DNA of 64,000 nucleotides from Zobellia russellii (GCF_018728565.1 NZ_JACSOI010000002.1:583047-647046), one strand, 5' to 3'. Positions 7,725-16,903 are shown, counted from the first letter of the stretch. Notes: generated from the letters alone by a model not told the origin. Numbers and translations are program-made.

Positions 7725-9245
7725 ATGAAGACTAAAAATAGCGAATACCGAGTTGAAATGACCGGAATATCAAAAAGCTTTGGAGTGGTTTCTGTACTTG
7801 AAGGTGTAAATCTTAAGGTAAAGCCCGGAGAAATTCATGCGCTACTTGGCGAGAATGGTGCCGGCAAATCTACATTAGTAAAAATCCTTAGCGGTGTACA
7901 CCAAAAAGATGGTGGGAAAATTTTGCTGAATGGCGAAGAGCTAAATCTAAAGAACACACATGACGGCCAGGTAAAAGGCATTAGTGTGGTCTACCAAGAA
8001 CTATCGCTTGTAAATGACCTATCCGTTGCCGAGAATATTTATTTGCACAAACTTGGAGCAAATAAGTTTTGGATGAACTGGGAAAAAATAACCCAAGACG
8101 CACAAGAACTTATAGACTCTTTAGGCTTTAAGATTGATGCTTCTGCGCGAGTAAGAGACTTGAGTATTGTTCAAAAACAAGTAGTAGAAATTGCCAAGGC
8201 CCTGTCCGAAGACACGAAAGTACTGGTACTGGACGAGCCCACTACCGTTTTTGACCCAACTGATACACAAAAATTGTTTGACAATTTGTTCAGGTTAAAG
8301 AAAGAAGGCATTTCCATCATTTACATCTCTCACCATTTAGAGGAAATCTTTAAAATAGCAGATTCCATAACAGTCCTTAGGGACGGTGTGGACACAGGTT
8401 GCGTGCCCGTTTCCGAGACCGACACAGATAGTGTTATTCGGTTAATGATCGGACGCGAACTAAAAGACTTGTACCCGGAACGTCATGCAAAAATAGGATT
8501 GGAACCTGTTTTTGAAGTCAAGAACTTAACAGCCAAGAACAACCTGGTTCATGACGTATCGTTTTCCGTTAAACCTGGTGAAGTTCTGGGAATAGCAGGA
8601 TTAGGAGGTAGCGGAAGGACCGAAACTGCCAAATTGATTTTTGGTGCCGATAAGAAAAAATCGGGAACCTTAATTCTAAACGGAAAAGAGATAAAAACAA
8701 AGTCGCCCGTTGATGCTGCAAGACATCAAATAGGCTTTGTACCCGAAGACCGTAAGGAAGAAGGCGTCTTCTTACCACTTTCCATAAGAAAGAACATTAG
8801 CATTACCAATTTTGGCCCCATTTCCAACAGACTAGGCTTTTTAAAGACGGAAAAAGAACAAGAAAACGTATCCGCCTTAATTGATAAGCTAAATATTAAG
8901 ACCCCTAGTTCAGAAGTAAGCGTGGGTAATTTAAGTGGCGGCAACCAACAAAAAGTGGCTTTGGCCAAATGGCTTAGTATAGACAGTAAAGTAATTATAA
9001 TTGATGAACCCACACGAGGTGTAGATGTTGGTGCAAAAGTTGAAATCTATAACCTTATAAATGAAGTTGCCCAGAAAGGTGTAGGTGTAGTGGTCATTTC
9101 TTCCGATATGCCAGAAATAATGGGTATATCGGACCGAATTCTGGTCATGCACAAGGGCACTTTCTACGGCGAGTTGATCAAAGAGCAATTTTCCGAAGAG
9201 AACATTCTTCGCTACTCCATTGGAAAAGCATTAAAAACAACATAA
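7725..9245 (+). CDS. Sugar/polyol ABC transporter ATP-binding protein (RbsA type, two ABC domains)
   Basis: This double-domain ATPase of about 506 residues is the size typical of RbsA/XylG/MglA proteins. The N-terminal half has Walker A GENGAGKST, a divergent signature (LSIVQKQVVEIAKAL) and Walker B VLVLDEPT. The C-terminal half has the degenerate Walker A GLGGSGRTE usual for this family, the signature LSGGNQQKVALAKWL and IIIDEPTRGVD. The ATG at 7725 is preferred over a TTG at 7716. It lies about 40 bp after the binding protein and 23 bp before the permease, so it energises the same importer. Confidence 0.92.
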   Translation: MKTKNSEYRVEMTGISKSFGVVSVLEGVNLKVKPGEIHALLGENGAGKSTLVKILSGVHQKDGGKILLNGEELNLKNTHDGQVKGISVVYQELSLVNDLSVAENIYLHKLGANKFWMNWEKITQDAQELIDSLGFKIDASARVRDLSIVQKQVVEIAKALSEDTKVLVLDEPTTVFDPTDTQKLFDNLFRLKKEGISIIYISHHLEEIFKIADSITVLRDGVDTGCVPVSETDTDSVIRLMIGRELKDLYPERHAKIGLEPVFEVKNLTAKNNLVHDVSFSVKPGEVLGIAGLGGSGRTETAKLIFGADKKKSGTLILNGKEIKTKSPVDAARHQIGFVPEDRKEEGVFLPLSIRKNISITNFGPISNRLGFLKTEKEQENVSALIDKLNIKTPSSEVSVGNLSGGNQQKVALAKWLSIDSKVIIIDEPTRGVDVGAKVEIYNLINEVAQKGVGVVVISSDMPEIMGISDRILVMHKGTFYGELIKEQFSEENILRYSIGKALKTT

Positions 9246-9268
9246 TCCAACCATTTAAAAAATAAATC

Positions 9269-10237
9269 ATGGCCTTAACAATAAAACAACAGCTTAGTAG
9301 TCCGGGAGGGTTTCTCAAGTTTCTGATCAAACACAACACCATTTTTATCTTTATAGTATTGGTAGTGTTTTCAGCATTAATTTCGGATGTATTCTTTACA
9401 TCGGTAAACTTATCCAATTTACTGAAACAAGTTTCCGGTATTGGCATTATTAGCATTGGAATGTTAATCGTTATCCTAACCGGTGGTATAGACCTTTCCG
9501 TAGGATCCATGGTGGCTTTGTTAGCTGTTACTTTCGCAATTTTGGTGAATACATTTATTTTACCCCTAGCCATTCTATTGACCATTCTAATCGGATTTTC
9601 TTTGGGAAGTATAGCCGGTTATCTTGTAGCATATCAAAAAATGGCACCCTTTATTGCAACCCTTGCCTTAATGACCATTGCAAGGGGCCTAGGTTTCATC
9701 TATTCAAAAGGTTCTCCTATTACCTTCACAACTTACGGAGGGCTTTACATGTCCGACTTTGCCAACAATTCAACTTTGGGCATACCTAACATTTCCATTG
9801 TATTCTTTATCATCGTCATATGTGCAATGGCAATGCTACGCTACAATGTATTTGGAAGGCTTATTATAGCTATAGGGAGCAACGAAGAGGCTTCTAGATT
9901 ATCAGGTATCAAAGTAAATAAATATAAGTTTTTGGTGTATGCAATTTCTGGGTCTTTGGCAGCAACTGCCGCCATTATTGTTGCCTCCAGAACAAATTTG
10001 GGATCGCCCAATATGGGTATGGCCTGGGAACTTGATGCCATTGCCGCAGTTGTAATTGGCGGTGCAAGTTTAAATGGAGGAAAAGGAACTGCTATAAACA
10101 CCTTAATGGGGGTCCTTATTTTAGGCTTGATAAGCAACATCCTAAACCTCCTGAATGTACCCTCCTACCCACAACAGGTGGTAAAAGGAGCCATAATCAT
10201 CTTTGCCGTTCTCTTACAAAAGTTCGAAAGCAAATAA
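9269..10237 (+). CDS. Sugar/polyol ABC transporter permease (RbsC type)
   Basis: The 322-residue integral membrane protein belongs to the BPD_transp_2 (RbsC/XylH) family. About eight to ten hydrophobic segments are visible. Family motifs include IVILTGGIDLSVGSMVAL, the EEASRLSGIKVNKYK cytoplasmic loop that contacts the ATPase, and AIAAVVIGGASLNGGKG. It is the only permease in the operon, so it would form a homodimer. With the binding protein and the double ATPase it completes an RbsABC-type importer, a less usual solution in a phylum that mostly uses TonB receptors with secondary transporters for sugars. Confidence 0.92.
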   Translation: MALTIKQQLSSPGGFLKFLIKHNTIFIFIVLVVFSALISDVFFTSVNLSNLLKQVSGIGIISIGMLIVILTGGIDLSVGSMVALLAVTFAILVNTFILPLAILLTILIGFSLGSIAGYLVAYQKMAPFIATLALMTIARGLGFIYSKGSPITFTTYGGLYMSDFANNSTLGIPNISIVFFIIVICAMAMLRYNVFGRLIIAIGSNEEASRLSGIKVNKYKFLVYAISGSLAATAAIIVASRTNLGSPNMGMAWELDAIAAVVIGGASLNGGKGTAINTLMGVLILGLISNILNLLNVPSYPQQVVKGAIIIFAVLLQKFESK

Positions 10238-10261
10238 CTAAAAAACATAACGTTACGTAAT

Positions 10262-11758
10262 ATGACTAGCTATAAATTAAACAACAAAAACCTCAGCAAA
10301 TTTTCAAATGAGGCTTTAATTCCAAAATATGATAGGTCTACTTTAAAAACAGGTATTGTTCACGTAGGCATAGGGGGGTTCCATCGATCTCATGAAGCCT
10401 ACTATACCGATCAGTTATTACATGACCCAGCTAACTCGGATTGGGGTATTTGCGGCATTGCCCTACTGGATTTTGATACTAAAATTTACAACACCCTTAA
10501 AGAGCAAGATGGATTGTACACGCTTATTGTGAAGGAATTGGACGGCACCTTGACCAAAAAAATCATAGGCTCTATTGTAGAGTACCTTTTTGCCCCAGAA
10601 AACCCAACACAAGTAATAGAGAAAATGGCAAGTGCCGATGTTAAGATTATAACCTTAACGATTACCGAAGGTGGTTACAATTACAACGAAGCAACAGGTG
10701 CTTTTGATTTTACAAATCCCTTAATTCAGCATGACTTAGAAAACCCAAGAGCTCCCAAAACAATTTTTGGTTATTTGACCCAAGCATTAAAACTCCGAAA
10801 AGAAATGGGGTTGCCCGGCTGCACCATTCAATCTTGCGATAACATTCAGGGAAATGGGCATATGACTCAAAAAATGTTACTGAGTTTTGTGGATATGGCG
10901 GAACCGGAACTTGCGTCCTGGATAAATTCCAACGTATCATTTCCTAATGCCATGGTAGATAGAATCACCCCCGCTACATCTGAAAAAGACATTGCCTTAT
11001 TAAAAGAATCCAGCGGAATTGAGGATGCATGGCCCGTAGTTTGCGAACCGTTTAAGCAATGGGTCATAGAAGATGATTTTATCTCCGGAAGACCTGCCTG
11101 GGAAACCGTAGGCGCCCAATTTGTTGAAGACGTAGTTCCCTATGAAAAAATGAAGCTCAGTCTGTTGAATGCGGGACATTCGGTCTTGGGAATCCTAGGC
11201 GCTCTAATTGGCTATGAAACTATTGACGAATCTGTTCATAACAAAGCCATACAAGCCTTCTTACACACATATATGGATGAAGAGGTGACCCCTACTTTAG
11301 GCAGTTTGGAGAGAATCGATTTAAAAACGTACAAACAGTCACTGCTTCAAAGATTTGGAAATATTTACATTAAAGATCAAATAGACCGAATTTGTTCCGA
11401 AAGCTCCGCTAAAATTCCCATTTTTATTTTACCCACAGTACATACCCAATTAAAAAATGGCGGCCCTATTGAACATGCAGCTTTTGTAATAGCAGCTTGG
11501 GCCATTTACAGTGCCGGTATTGATGAAAAAGGAAACGCTTTGAACATTAAAGATGCCCTTGAAACAATCCTAAAAGAAAAAGCACTGGTTGCCAAAGAAA
11601 ATCCCGCGGCTTTTTTAGAAATAGAATCCGTTTTTGGAAAACTAAATCAATCAAAAAGATTTGTTGATTCTTATTCAGAAGCCTATCATAACATTCTAAA
11701 ACATGGCGTAGAAGAATGTGTAAATAAAATGAACAATAAAGCTCTAAATAATATTTAA
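10262..11758 (+). CDS. Polyol dehydrogenase, probably mannitol 2-dehydrogenase
   Basis: This 498-residue member of the long-chain mannitol dehydrogenase family oxidises polyols with NAD(P), typically D-mannitol to D-fructose. The dinucleotide-binding motif is G36-I-G38-GFHRSHEAYY. DGLYTLIVKELDG and PNAMVDRITP are family signatures, and the catalytic K298-x4-N303-x2-H306 set lies in KMKLSLLNAGHS. The downstream fructokinase, joined stop to start, argues for fructose as product and therefore mannitol as substrate. D-arabitol and D-sorbitol activities occur in the same family and cannot be excluded. Confidence 0.88.
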   Translation: MTSYKLNNKNLSKFSNEALIPKYDRSTLKTGIVHVGIGGFHRSHEAYYTDQLLHDPANSDWGICGIALLDFDTKIYNTLKEQDGLYTLIVKELDGTLTKKIIGSIVEYLFAPENPTQVIEKMASADVKIITLTITEGGYNYNEATGAFDFTNPLIQHDLENPRAPKTIFGYLTQALKLRKEMGLPGCTIQSCDNIQGNGHMTQKMLLSFVDMAEPELASWINSNVSFPNAMVDRITPATSEKDIALLKESSGIEDAWPVVCEPFKQWVIEDDFISGRPAWETVGAQFVEDVVPYEKMKLSLLNAGHSVLGILGALIGYETIDESVHNKAIQAFLHTYMDEEVTPTLGSLERIDLKTYKQSLLQRFGNIYIKDQIDRICSESSAKIPIFILPTVHTQLKNGGPIEHAAFVIAAWAIYSAGIDEKGNALNIKDALETILKEKALVAKENPAAFLEIESVFGKLNQSKRFVDSYSEAYHNILKHGVEECVNKMNNKALNNI

Positions 11759-12646
11759 ATGAAAAATATAGTTTGTTTTGGAGAAGTTCTTTGGGATGTG
11801 TTCCCAACTCACAAAAAGATTGGAGGAGCTCCTTTAAATGTTGCCTCACGTTTAAAATCATTGGAGAACAGGGTATGCTTGATAAGCAAGGTAGGAAATG
11901 ATGCGCCAGGTAGCGGAATAATTGATTTCCTAAATAAACAAGGTATTGACACTCAAAGTGTAAAAGTTGACCATACCCTAAAAACCGGAGACGTAAAAGT
12001 TTCTTTGGACAACCAAGGTTCCGCCACTTACAGCATAGAGTTCCCCAGAGCTTGGGACTACATTGAACTCACCCCGGACACCATAAATATTACCCGAACT
12101 GCAGATGCGTTTATTTATGGAAGTTTGGCTGCAAGAAACCACCTCTCTAAAAACACACTATCTGCACTTTTAAAATTGGCCAAGTATAAGATTTTTGATG
12201 TGAATCTTAGAGCCCCTCATTATACGGCAGATACCTTGTCCGAACTCATGGACGCTGCCAATTTCATTAAGTTTAATGACGACGAAATTCTTGAAATAGC
12301 AAGAGCGTTAGATTTTGAATCTGAGTCTCTAGAAGAGAACATCAAATTTATAGCGAAGTATACCAATACAGAATCTATTTGTGTTACAAGAGGCGGTAAA
12401 GGCGCCATACTCTATAGAAACGATTTATTTTATTACAACAATGGCTACCCAATTGTTGTGGTAGACACCGTTGGCGCCGGAGATTCTTTTTTGGCATCTC
12501 TGATCAACAAGTTACTTAAAGGTACTCCCCCTCAAAATGCGCTTGACTATGCCTGTGCTATTGGTGCAATTGTGGCCAGCCATGAAGGAGCCAACCCCAA
12601 AATAGAGAAAGCTACTATTGACCAAATGATTTATGTGCAATCTTAA
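11759..12646 (+). CDS. PfkB-family carbohydrate kinase, probably fructokinase
   Basis: The 295-residue ribokinase-fold kinase begins MKNIVCFGEVLWDVFPT and has KIGGAPLNVA, the substrate-binding start typical of bacterial fructokinases. The nucleotide-binding and catalytic motif is VDTVGAGDSFLASL, whose Asp is the catalytic base. Its ATG follows directly on the TAA of the polyol dehydrogenase, so translation is probably coupled. In the inferred pathway it converts fructose made by the dehydrogenase to fructose 6-phosphate for glycolysis. Confidence 0.9.
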   Translation: MKNIVCFGEVLWDVFPTHKKIGGAPLNVASRLKSLENRVCLISKVGNDAPGSGIIDFLNKQGIDTQSVKVDHTLKTGDVKVSLDNQGSATYSIEFPRAWDYIELTPDTINITRTADAFIYGSLAARNHLSKNTLSALLKLAKYKIFDVNLRAPHYTADTLSELMDAANFIKFNDDEILEIARALDFESESLEENIKFIAKYTNTESICVTRGGKGAILYRNDLFYYNNGYPIVVVDTVGAGDSFLASLINKLLKGTPPQNALDYACAIGAIVASHEGANPKIEKATIDQMIYVQS

Positions 12647-12649
12647 ATG

Positions 12650-14140
12650 TTATAACAAATTAGCATTAAAATCCTTTATACACTCTTTAATCGTGCGCGT
12701 TCTAATATGATTTAGATAGCGCACGTACTTTTCTACGAAAATGGAACTGTTCTTTAAATCACCAAAAACAGAATCTATTTCTAAAAACCTAAGCGGTTCC
12801 TGCTGAGATTGGGTAGCTCTTCTAATTAGAACATTACTAATTGAGTCGGATATTTTATAGGCTTTACCTTGATCATCCAAACCATCATAATACTTACACC
12901 ATGCGGCAACAAAAAAAGCAACGCTATCTATAACCTCATCTTTAGACAACTGCGCCTGTACCGTTGGCAAAATAAAGATTGGGACTTTTGCAGAACTTTC
13001 GTTGCAAATTCTTGACAGGCTATCATAAATATACGGGTTCTTAAATCTGGCAATTAAAGTAGATTTATAATTTTCCACCAAATGAACCTCGGCCTTGTCC
13101 AGCACAGGAATGACCTCTTCATCCATAAAAGTTTTTAGGAAATGCATAAAATCTTCATCGTTTGCAGCCTCACCTACAGTTTTATAACCGTGAAGTGTGC
13201 CCAGCACCCCCAACAGGCTATGGCCTGCATTAAGCAACTGAAGCTTCATTTTATCATAAAATTCAATATGCTCCACAAACTGCACTCCTACCTTTTCCCA
13301 CTCTGGTCTTCCATGGAAAAAATTATCCTCTATTACCCAATTTGAAAAAGGCTCACAGACTACCGGCCATTGATCTTCAATTAAAAAATCGTTTTTCAAG
13401 ATTTCAATATCCTCTGGGCGTGTGAGCGGTGTAATCCTATCTACCATTGAATTGGGAAACGTAGTGTTTTCCTTTAACCAAGGCAATAATTCGGGCTCCA
13501 TCTTATTTGCATAATTGAAAAAAGAAGCTTTCATCGTATCTCCGTTCCCTTTGATATTATCACACGATAAGATAGTACATCCCGTTAGGCCCCTGAACTT
13601 CCGTAACTTAAAGGCTTGCACCAAGTATCCAAAAACGGTTTTAGGGTAAAACGGATTTCTCATATCCTCTTCTACAACGGGATTCTCTTGGTCAAACTCT
13701 CCCGTTATCTCATTTAAGTTATACCCGTCTTCGGCAATAGTCAACGAAATGATTTCAATATCAGGATGAGCAAGTTTTTCAATAACCGCCATGGGGTTTT
13801 CAGGACCAAAAAAATACTCTACAATAGAGCCAATAACTTTTATTTGATGAGATCCATTGGCATCTTTCATTACCAAGCTATAAAGACCGTCTTGATCCTT
13901 TAACACATTATATATCTTTCGGTCTGCATCCAAAAGGTCTATTCCGCATATACCAAAATTCAGTTCATTATGCTTTTCTATCAATTCATGCATATAATAT
14001 GCTTGATGCGCTCTATGAAAATTACTTACCCCTATATGAGCAATACTTGTTTTAATTTTGTCCCGATCAAACACAGGGGTCAATACCCTATTCTGCATTG
14101 CTCCTACGTTCTCAATATTTAAGTATAATGGGTTTTGCAT
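12650..14140 (-). CDS. Second polyol dehydrogenase of the mannitol dehydrogenase family
   Basis: This 496-residue paralog of the enzyme at 10262 is clearly homologous along its full length: IYNVLKDQDGLYSLVMK, PNSMVDRITPLTRPEDIEIL, KMKLQLLNAGHSLLGVLG. The Lys/Asn/His catalytic set is kept. The nucleotide-binding motif differs: G37-V38-S39-NFHRAHQAYY has Ser where the first copy has Gly (GIGGFHR). It ends 3 bp from the end of the fructokinase gene in convergent orientation and is divergent from the Nudix-type regulator. It may oxidise a second polyol (sorbitol, arabitol or similar); the substrate is unknown. Confidence 0.85.
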   Translation of the reverse strand: MQNPLYLNIENVGAMQNRVLTPVFDRDKIKTSIAHIGVSNFHRAHQAYYMHELIEKHNELNFGICGIDLLDADRKIYNVLKDQDGLYSLVMKDANGSHQIKVIGSIVEYFFGPENPMAVIEKLAHPDIEIISLTIAEDGYNLNEITGEFDQENPVVEEDMRNPFYPKTVFGYLVQAFKLRKFRGLTGCTILSCDNIKGNGDTMKASFFNYANKMEPELLPWLKENTTFPNSMVDRITPLTRPEDIEILKNDFLIEDQWPVVCEPFSNWVIEDNFFHGRPEWEKVGVQFVEHIEFYDKMKLQLLNAGHSLLGVLGTLHGYKTVGEAANDEDFMHFLKTFMDEEVIPVLDKAEVHLVENYKSTLIARFKNPYIYDSLSRICNESSAKVPIFILPTVQAQLSKDEVIDSVAFFVAAWCKYYDGLDDQGKAYKISDSISNVLIRRATQSQQEPLRFLEIDSVFGDLKNSSIFVEKYVRYLNHIRTRTIKECIKDFNANLL

Positions 14141-14297
14141 GTTTTTTACAATAAAGAATCAGTGTCCAAAATCTTTGAATTTACATAAAAAATAAAATTA
14201 TATCTATATTTTTTAAGGGTTCATTGTATATTGACGAAATAGAACTTCAGGCCCATGCAAAATGAAGTTTAAAACAAAGATAAGAGAGCCGTATTAA

Positions 14298-15023
14298 ATG
14301 GATTTTAGAAAACTGGATAACGTATCTGTTAATTGTGTCATTTTTGGCTTAGGCCCAGAAGGTCTGGATGTTTTATTGCAAAAACGAACGCTAAATATGT
14401 TCCGAAAAGAGTACCCAATAATTGATGACTGGGTCATTACGGGAGAACGTGCTTTTATCAACAAAACCTTAGAGGAGTCTGCCAATAGTATCTTTAAAAG
14501 CATAACCAACCTTAACGAGTTCAACAGGATCCAATTTCACACCTACGGCATTACTTCTAGAATTAAAACCGAAAAAGATTTACTGTGGACCAAAAGTCAA
14601 GGACTCAAGGCACAATCCATGACTATTGCGTACTATTTTGTTCAACCCAAAAAGAACATTAAACTAAGTAATGATGAATTTAAGTGGTTTCCGCTAAAGG
14701 CCTTACCAGAACTGGGGTTTGACCACAAAAAAATAATTGAGGACGCTCAAGAAGATTTGAAGCAAAAAATCATGGTTGAGCCCATTATATTTGATTTTAT
14801 ATCACATAAGTTTACCTTAAACGAACTTCAAATTGCTTTTGAATCTGTCCTGAATATTGAAATTGACAACCGAAATTTCCGAAAAAAGGTTCTAAAGAAA
14901 ATTTATATTGTCCCTTTAAACGAAACCCGAAAGGGCAACGCAAAAAAGCCCTCCAAACTCTATGTTTTTAGCCGGGATGTATACGATAAAGTAACCGAAA
15001 AAGACCTAATCATAAATATTTAA
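14298..15023 (+). CDS. Nudix-domain transcriptional regulator (NrtR/AraR-like)
   Basis: The 241-residue protein has an N-terminal Nudix fold (SVNCVIFGLGPEGLDVLLQK onward) and a C-terminal winged-helix region (FTLNELQIAFESVL, then NRNFRKKVLKKIY), the layout of NrtR and Bacteroidota AraR/XylR regulators. The Nudix box is degenerate (GERAFINKTLEESANSIF and on), lacking most catalytic Glu residues, so it should sense a ligand rather than hydrolyse one. It is divergent from the second polyol dehydrogenase and next to the transport operon. I infer that it controls the polyol genes, possibly through the repeat at 5644-5670. Confidence 0.82.
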   Translation: MDFRKLDNVSVNCVIFGLGPEGLDVLLQKRTLNMFRKEYPIIDDWVITGERAFINKTLEESANSIFKSITNLNEFNRIQFHTYGITSRIKTEKDLLWTKSQGLKAQSMTIAYYFVQPKKNIKLSNDEFKWFPLKALPELGFDHKKIIEDAQEDLKQKIMVEPIIFDFISHKFTLNELQIAFESVLNIEIDNRNFRKKVLKKIYIVPLNETRKGNAKKPSKLYVFSRDVYDKVTEKDLIINI

Positions 15024-15236
15024 GAGCTTACGCTACCCTAAGTTCAATTTTCAAGTTAAAATAGCTCTACCAAAAAAATGGATTAAGTTATTCGTATAGG
15101 GCAAACCATTAAATGTTGGTCAATTAATGCTCTCAGAGTTCCGATTATACATATTTTCTTACATTTCATAAATTCGGGCAACGATCAAAATAAAGATTTC
15201 GTATATTCGTGGTATATTATTTGCTCACATAATTAT

Positions 15237-15545
15237 ATGAAGCACTTTTACCTAATTATTACATTCTTGTGTATCTCGTTTTCCTATGGGCAAGAAACCC
15301 AGAGTAATGGAGATATTAAGGGTTTTAAACTTTACCCAAATCCTGTTACGAATGGCAAGGTGTACATTAGTACAAATGACAATGCACCCAAGCAAGTTCT
15401 AATTTATGATGTTTTGGGTACGCAGGTTCTAGAAACCAAAATTAACGGCAACGAACTCTATCTTTCTGATCTTGATGCCGGTGTTTATGTGTTACGGGTC
15501 TACCAAAACAATAAAGTAGCTACAAGAAAATTAATCGTTAAGTAG
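15237..15545 (+). CDS. Mini-protein made of signal peptide plus T9SS type A sorting domain
   Basis: The 102-residue protein has a signal peptide (MKHFYLIITFLCISFSYGQ), a linker of fewer than ten residues, and then a complete T9SS C-terminal sorting domain: GFKLYPNPVTNGKVYI, VLIYDVLGTQVLE, LDAGVYVLRVYQ and a terminal KLIVK. There is no cargo domain. Such a protein should be exported through Sec and recognised by the type IX translocon, which would attach or release just the sorting domain. A similar gene follows 228 bp downstream. Function unknown; it could be a decoy, a regulator of T9SS, or the remnant of a larger protein. Confidence 0.88.
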   Translation: MKHFYLIITFLCISFSYGQETQSNGDIKGFKLYPNPVTNGKVYISTNDNAPKQVLIYDVLGTQVLETKINGNELYLSDLDAGVYVLRVYQNNKVATRKLIVK

Positions 15546-15773
15546 CACTCCTCTTTTTTCAACAACACCTTTTCCGAACCCTCTTATTTTCAATTTATTA
15601 CAACCAAGAAACCTGTCGGCAAACTTCAAACCCCTGTCGATGAATGGTAACAAAATAGCGATGAACGGAAACTGATGTGGCGTTCACCAACACCCAGGCC
15701 ATTTTCACAACATTTCAGAACAATCACCCGCCCCATTTTCTACCTTTAAACTGTTGACCCCAAATCAATAGTT

Positions 15774-16097
15774 ATGCGCATTACCTACTTTATGCTTTTC
15801 ATGGTATTTACCATTGGAATGTCCGCCCAAGATTCATTTGATTTTCAAAATCAAAAAAAAGAAGAAATTCCCGGTTTTAAGCTATACCCCAATCCTGCTT
15901 TTAATGATGTGGTAAATGTTATTACCAGAGACAACCAATCAAAATATATTAAAGTTTACGATGTCTTCGGAAAAATTGTGCTTACGGACCAAATTTCCAA
16001 GAGCAATCTAAATATCTCTAGGCTTGTACCAGGTGTATATGTGCTTCAGGTTACGGAAAACCAAAAAACCAGCAACCGAAAACTGGTTGTAAAGTAG
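15774..16097 (+). CDS. Second mini-protein with T9SS type A sorting domain
   Basis: The 107-residue protein has the same build as its upstream neighbour: a signal peptide (MRITYFMLFMVFTIGMSAQ), a short charged linker, then the T9SS sorting domain with GFKLYPNPAFNDVVNVI, KVYDVFGKIVLT, LVPGVYVLQVTENQK and terminal KLVVK. The two proteins align over their whole length, so they are tandem duplicates or members of one family. No cargo domain is present. Both genes lie in a pocket between the polyol locus and core genes. Confidence 0.87.
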   Translation: MRITYFMLFMVFTIGMSAQDSFDFQNQKKEEIPGFKLYPNPAFNDVVNVITRDNQSKYIKVYDVFGKIVLTDQISKSNLNISRLVPGVYVLQVTENQKTSNRKLVVK

Positions 16098-16109
16098 CCC
16101 AAAAAAAAA

Positions 16110-16127
16110 AGCTCCCTTTCAGGAGCT
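16110..16127 (-). terminator. Intrinsic terminator of the FKBP gene
   Basis: AGCTCC (16110-16115) and GGAGCT (16122-16127) form a stem with a 6-nt loop. The run of ten A at 16101-16110 gives a U tract on the minus strand, so it best serves the minus-strand FKBP gene. It may also stop plus-strand transcription from the T9SS mini-protein gene. Confidence 0.75.
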
Positions 16128-16206
16128 ATTTCAATTTAATTAAAAAACAAATATGTAATGTTTTACCATATCATCCCTTTATACAAGGGGTTCATATGAT
16201 ACAACT

Positions 16207-16638
16207 TTATAATATCTCTACTACCTCTAGATCAAAAACAAGGTCTTTACCTGCTAAAGGGTGGTTACCGTCAACAACAATACTTTCTTCTTTTACCTCA
16301 GTAACCAATAAATTAATTTCCTGCCCGCTTTGGGTCTGAGAAACAAGTCCCATTCCTACTTTAGGCTCAATATCCTGTGGCAATTGACTCTTTGGAACTT
16401 CCTGTATCAATTCTGCTTTAGGCTCTCCGTAAGCTTCCTCTTTAGGTATATTAACGGTTTTTTTCTCATTGACTTTCATATCAATCAGACCTTTTTCAAA
16501 CCCAGGTATCAATTGTCCCTGACCCATAGTAAATTCAATAGGCTCACCTCTTTCAACAGAGCTATCAAAAACCTCACCTGTAGTCAACTTACCTGTGTAA
16601 TGTACTTTTACCTTATCGTTCTCTTTAATTTGACTCAT
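16207..16638 (-). CDS. FKBP-type peptidyl-prolyl isomerase (SlyD-like)
   Basis: The 143-residue protein has the FKBP core split by an insert-in-flap domain: VKVHYTGKLTTGEVFDSS, EFTMGQGQLIPGFEKGL, then the IF-type insert (EEAYGEPKAELIQEVPKSQL), and finally NHPLAGKDLVFDLEVVEI. This is the SlyD-like arrangement. The long His-rich tail of Escherichia coli SlyD is absent. It has no signal peptide, so it is a cytoplasmic prolyl isomerase and chaperone. Confidence 0.92.
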   Translation of the reverse strand: MSQIKENDKVKVHYTGKLTTGEVFDSSVERGEPIEFTMGQGQLIPGFEKGLIDMKVNEKKTVNIPKEEAYGEPKAELIQEVPKSQLPQDIEPKVGMGLVSQTQSGQEINLLVTEVKEESIVVDGNHPLAGKDLVFDLEVVEIL

Positions 16639-16903
16639 AATATCATTTTAAAAAACAGCAAAATGCTATTTTATAGCTATTTTGGTAAAGGTACAGGTAT
16701 AAAAAAGGCTACAAAATCTTTAACCCGAGCCTTCCTTGTATTTAGAAAACATTAACATTTTATGCCTGATTAGTTAAAAGAATTAACAATTAAAAAACTG
16801 GTTACCTACGAATAACCAGATACATTAAAATTATACACTTTTACCCATCTTGTTTATTTTTTACAGAAAAGGATATCACTATTTTTGCACAAGGAATAGC
16901 ATT

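Noticed and set aside
12692..12725. 7-bp GC-rich inverted repeat CGTGCGC/GCGCACG near the end of the second polyol dehydrogenase
   Set aside because: It lies inside coding sequence, has a 20-nt spacer and no T run, so it is not supported as a terminator.
16330..16755. Plus-strand frame opposite the FKBP gene (141 codons)
   Set aside because: Antisense to a well-supported FKBP gene; no recognisable domain.
16850..16887. TTG plus TATTTTTG as a promoter of the LuxE-like gene
   Set aside because: The -7-like box is good but the TTG lies 27 bp away, outside the usual spacing; not listed as a promoter.
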